Assembly (NCBI GenBank): GCA_947382415.1
Contig: CANCYO010000042.1
Location: forward strand, 1-24,737
DNA length: 24,737 nucleotides
From: an uncultured Lachnospiraceae bacterium
GTDB lineage: Bacteria > Bacillota > Clostridia > Lachnospirales > Lachnospiraceae
Direction: 5' to 3'
Of this stretch, positions 23,681 through 24,737 are shown piece by piece. A program made the position numbers and the translations under genes. A model generated the notes under the pieces. The model was not told the DNA's origin. It did no database searches and saw only the letters and a program-made list of their open reading frames with translations. Each line of letters starts with the position of its first letter. Position 1 is the stretch's first letter.

Positions 23681-24238
23681 CTACTCAAAAACAATTATAT
23701 GATCATCCTCAAAGTAAAGCGCCTGTGTATTACCTAATTTTATACGTTCCTGTCTGTCTTTAGCATAACACCCTGCCTTTACACGAATTTCATCATTACA
23801 GTGAACATTTAATCCGCATTTCAACAGGCCTAAATTATCCGGCATATCATTGGCGAAAATCATACTTCCTGCGCTTACTCCAATTACAATTTTGCCCAGG
23901 GAAATAAATTCCAAAAGCTGTTTTCTGAAATTCTTTTCATTGATTCTTTTTAACAAATAGTCAGGACTTCCCCCACATAAATAGATTACGTCATAACTAT
24001 TAATAATACTGTTTTCTATCTCATCATGTAAATCATATACGAATATGTTTTCACGCTTTATTCCACATTTTAATAAATCATTTAAGCATTTCGGCAATAC
24101 GTCTATTGCATCTGGTGAATTCGCTGCTGTGGGAATAAATATTACTTTAATCTCCGAGGGAACTTTTTGCAGCATATCTGTAAACGCCTTTTCAATCCTT
24201 TTTGTAGCCAATCCACAAGACGTAAGTATTACATTCAT
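23681..24238 (-). CDS. Peptidase E-like (S51 family) protein
   Basis: The 185-residue protein resembles dipeptidase E and related class I glutamine amidotransferase-like proteins: VILTSCGLATKRIEKAF at the start, KVIFIPTAANSPDA (31-44), IYLCGGSPDYLL (85-96) and the nucleophile elbow GVSAGSMIFA with Ser122. LNVHCNDEIR (143-152) may supply the histidine. PepE cleaves Asp-X dipeptides, but many Firmicute homologues have unknown substrates. ATG 24238 has GGAGG eight bases upstream; the longer start at 24253 overlaps that site and is rejected. It has its own promoter and lies in an A+T-rich area. At 185 residues it is at the short end for the family (about 200-230). Confidence 0.82.
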   Translation of the reverse strand: MNVILTSCGLATKRIEKAFTDMLQKVPSEIKVIFIPTAANSPDAIDVLPKCLNDLLKCGIKRENIFVYDLHDEIENSIINSYDVIYLCGGSPDYLLKRINEKNFRKQLLEFISLGKIVIGVSAGSMIFANDMPDNLGLLKCGLNVHCNDEIRVKAGCYAKDRQERIKLGNTQALYFEDDHIIVFE

Positions 24239-24265
24239 ATCGCAAACCTCCACAAGCTCCGGTCT

Positions 24266-24280
24266 GTTGCTATAAGCAAC
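24266..24280. promoter_or_regulatory. Small palindrome at the start of the peptidase gene mRNA
   Basis: GTTGC and GCAAC form an inverted repeat around TATAA, placed at the predicted transcription start, 28-42 bases before the ATG. It could be a repressor operator or a short RNA hairpin. Confidence 0.45.
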
Positions 24281-24286
24281 ATCAAA

Positions 24287-24315
24287 ATCATATCACACAA
24301 TCAATTAAATCGCAA
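24287..24315 (-). promoter_or_regulatory. Promoter of the peptidase E-like gene
   Basis: On the minus strand a -35 TTGCGA (24310-24315) and a -10 TATGAT (24287-24292) are separated by 17 bases. Confidence 0.65.
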
Positions 24316-24490
24316 ATCCAAAGAAAGCGGCGTTCCTGCACAAGCCGGAAACAGGTCTAATGTTTTGCATTGTCGCTTCGTCATGTCTTTCTTCTGTTTA
24401 TGCTCTTACTGTAATATGAGGGATTGGACACTTTCCTGACCTTCTTTGGGAAAAGGAATCTGGAATAGCCGCAGCATCTCTTTTGGGGAC
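24316..24490. other. Stretch without an intact gene; short decayed frame
   Basis: No gene with a start and ribosome binding site is visible. On the minus strand a short open piece ending in TAA at 24406 reads MLRLFQIPFPKEGQESVQSL, with an upstream piece in another frame (NLGISGIGMSP), which looks like the damaged tail of an unknown gene. The remaining bases up to the promoter at 24315 hold nothing I can name. Confidence 0.35.
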
Positions 24491-24640
24491 TCATACCGAT
24501 GCCTGAAATTCCAAGATTGTAAGCAGCGACAGGAATAAAGATAACGCTATTCTATTTTTCTCATCGCCATACTCTTTTCCACGCCATACATCAGTTCTGC
24601 ATAAGTAACTGCCGAAATACAAAAATCCCGCATACGCTGA
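24491..24640 (-). pseudogene. VapC-type PIN-domain toxin remnant
   Basis: The minus strand reads FCISAVTYAELMYGVEKS (about 24623-24570), the conserved central block of VapC-type PIN-domain ribonucleases with its Glu, then hits a stop at 24547. One frame over, the protein continues EKNRIALSLFLSLLTILEF to a stop at 24491. So one frameshift separates the halves, and both the N-terminal DTN block and the C-terminal acidic residues are missing. No antitoxin gene is seen. The match is from memory of the family, without a search. Confidence 0.55.
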
Positions 24641-24653
24641 GCTTGCGGGATTT
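24623..24653 (-). terminator. Strong terminator hairpin at the contig end
   Basis: On the minus strand AAATCCCGCA and TGCGGGATTT pair over 10 bp around an 11-base loop, and the stem runs into TTTTTGTATTT. It would end transcription coming from beyond the right edge. It abuts the VapC remnant, so a mobile or rearranged segment may have joined there. Confidence 0.7.
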
Positions 24654-24687
24654 GTAGCTACCGTCGCTTTGGCAGCTTGCGCTCCCC

Positions 24688-24737
24688 AGATCGGAAGAGC
24701 GTCGTGTAGGGAAAGAGTGTTGCGAGGCGTGGGGGGG
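24688..24737. other. Sequencing adapter and junk tail (not genomic)
   Basis: Positions 24688-24720 start with AGATCGGAAGAGC and continue base for base with the 33-base Illumina TruSeq universal adapter sequence as I know it. The following 17 bases end in a run of seven G, typical of no-signal calls in two-colour instruments. Genomic sequence therefore stops at about 24687, and nothing should be inferred from this tail. Confidence 0.97.

Noticed and set aside
24721..24737. Terminal G run as a biological repeat
   Set aside because: It directly follows the sequencing adapter and is a base-calling artefact.

Overview
The window looks like a contig end from a gut-type Firmicute, most likely a Clostridia/Lachnospiraceae member. 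This rests on strong AGGAGG-type ribosome binding sites, lipobox lipoproteins, an MsmEFG-style sugar ABC importer with no ATPase of its own, an anaerobic (cbi-type) cobalamin gene set and moderately G+C-rich genes. No rRNA or tRNA gene was seen, so the genus stays open.

Region 1 (1-9.5 kb) is a sucrose/fructo-oligosaccharide locus. A minus-strand operon runs from a binding lipoprotein (6412) through two permeases, a GH32 fructosidase and a fructokinase into an amylosucrase-like GH13_4 enzyme cut by the left edge. A divergent LacI-family regulator (6706-7737, plus strand) shares the 293-base spacer, which holds a perfect 20-bp palindrome at the predicted start site of the operon and a second, related half-site array upstream of the regulator's own promoter. 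A GH13_31 alpha-glucosidase with its own strong promoter lies convergent to the regulator. Together the genes import sucrose-like sugars, split them, phosphorylate fructose and possibly polymerise the glucose moiety into alpha-glucan.

Region 2 (9.5-22.5 kb) is one long minus-strand cobalamin operon of twelve tightly packed genes: btuF, btuC, btuD, a cbiA-cobT fusion, cobU, cobS, a mini cobU-like gene, cobC, cbiB, cobD, cbiP and cbiC. It is headed by a promoter, a cobalamin riboswitch and an intrinsic terminator. It combines corrinoid uptake with amidation and lower-loop assembly; of the corrin-ring genes only cbiC is present, so the other ring genes must lie elsewhere or be absent. Oddities are the CbiA-CobT fusion, two CobU-type proteins with complementary missing motifs, a C-terminal extra domain on BtuD, and a 39-codon reading frame across the riboswitch terminator.

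Region 3 (22.5-24.7 kb) is more A+T-rich and looks accessory. It holds a membrane zinc-ribbon protein with 26-residue Cys/His repeats, a peptidase E-like gene, and decayed pieces of genes including a VapC (PIN-domain toxin) remnant. The last 50 bases are not genomic: positions 24688-24720 match the Illumina adapter as I remember it and are followed by a junk tail ending in poly-G. The real contig ends at about 24687. I found no convincing wholly new system; the most notable material is in the cobalamin operon.
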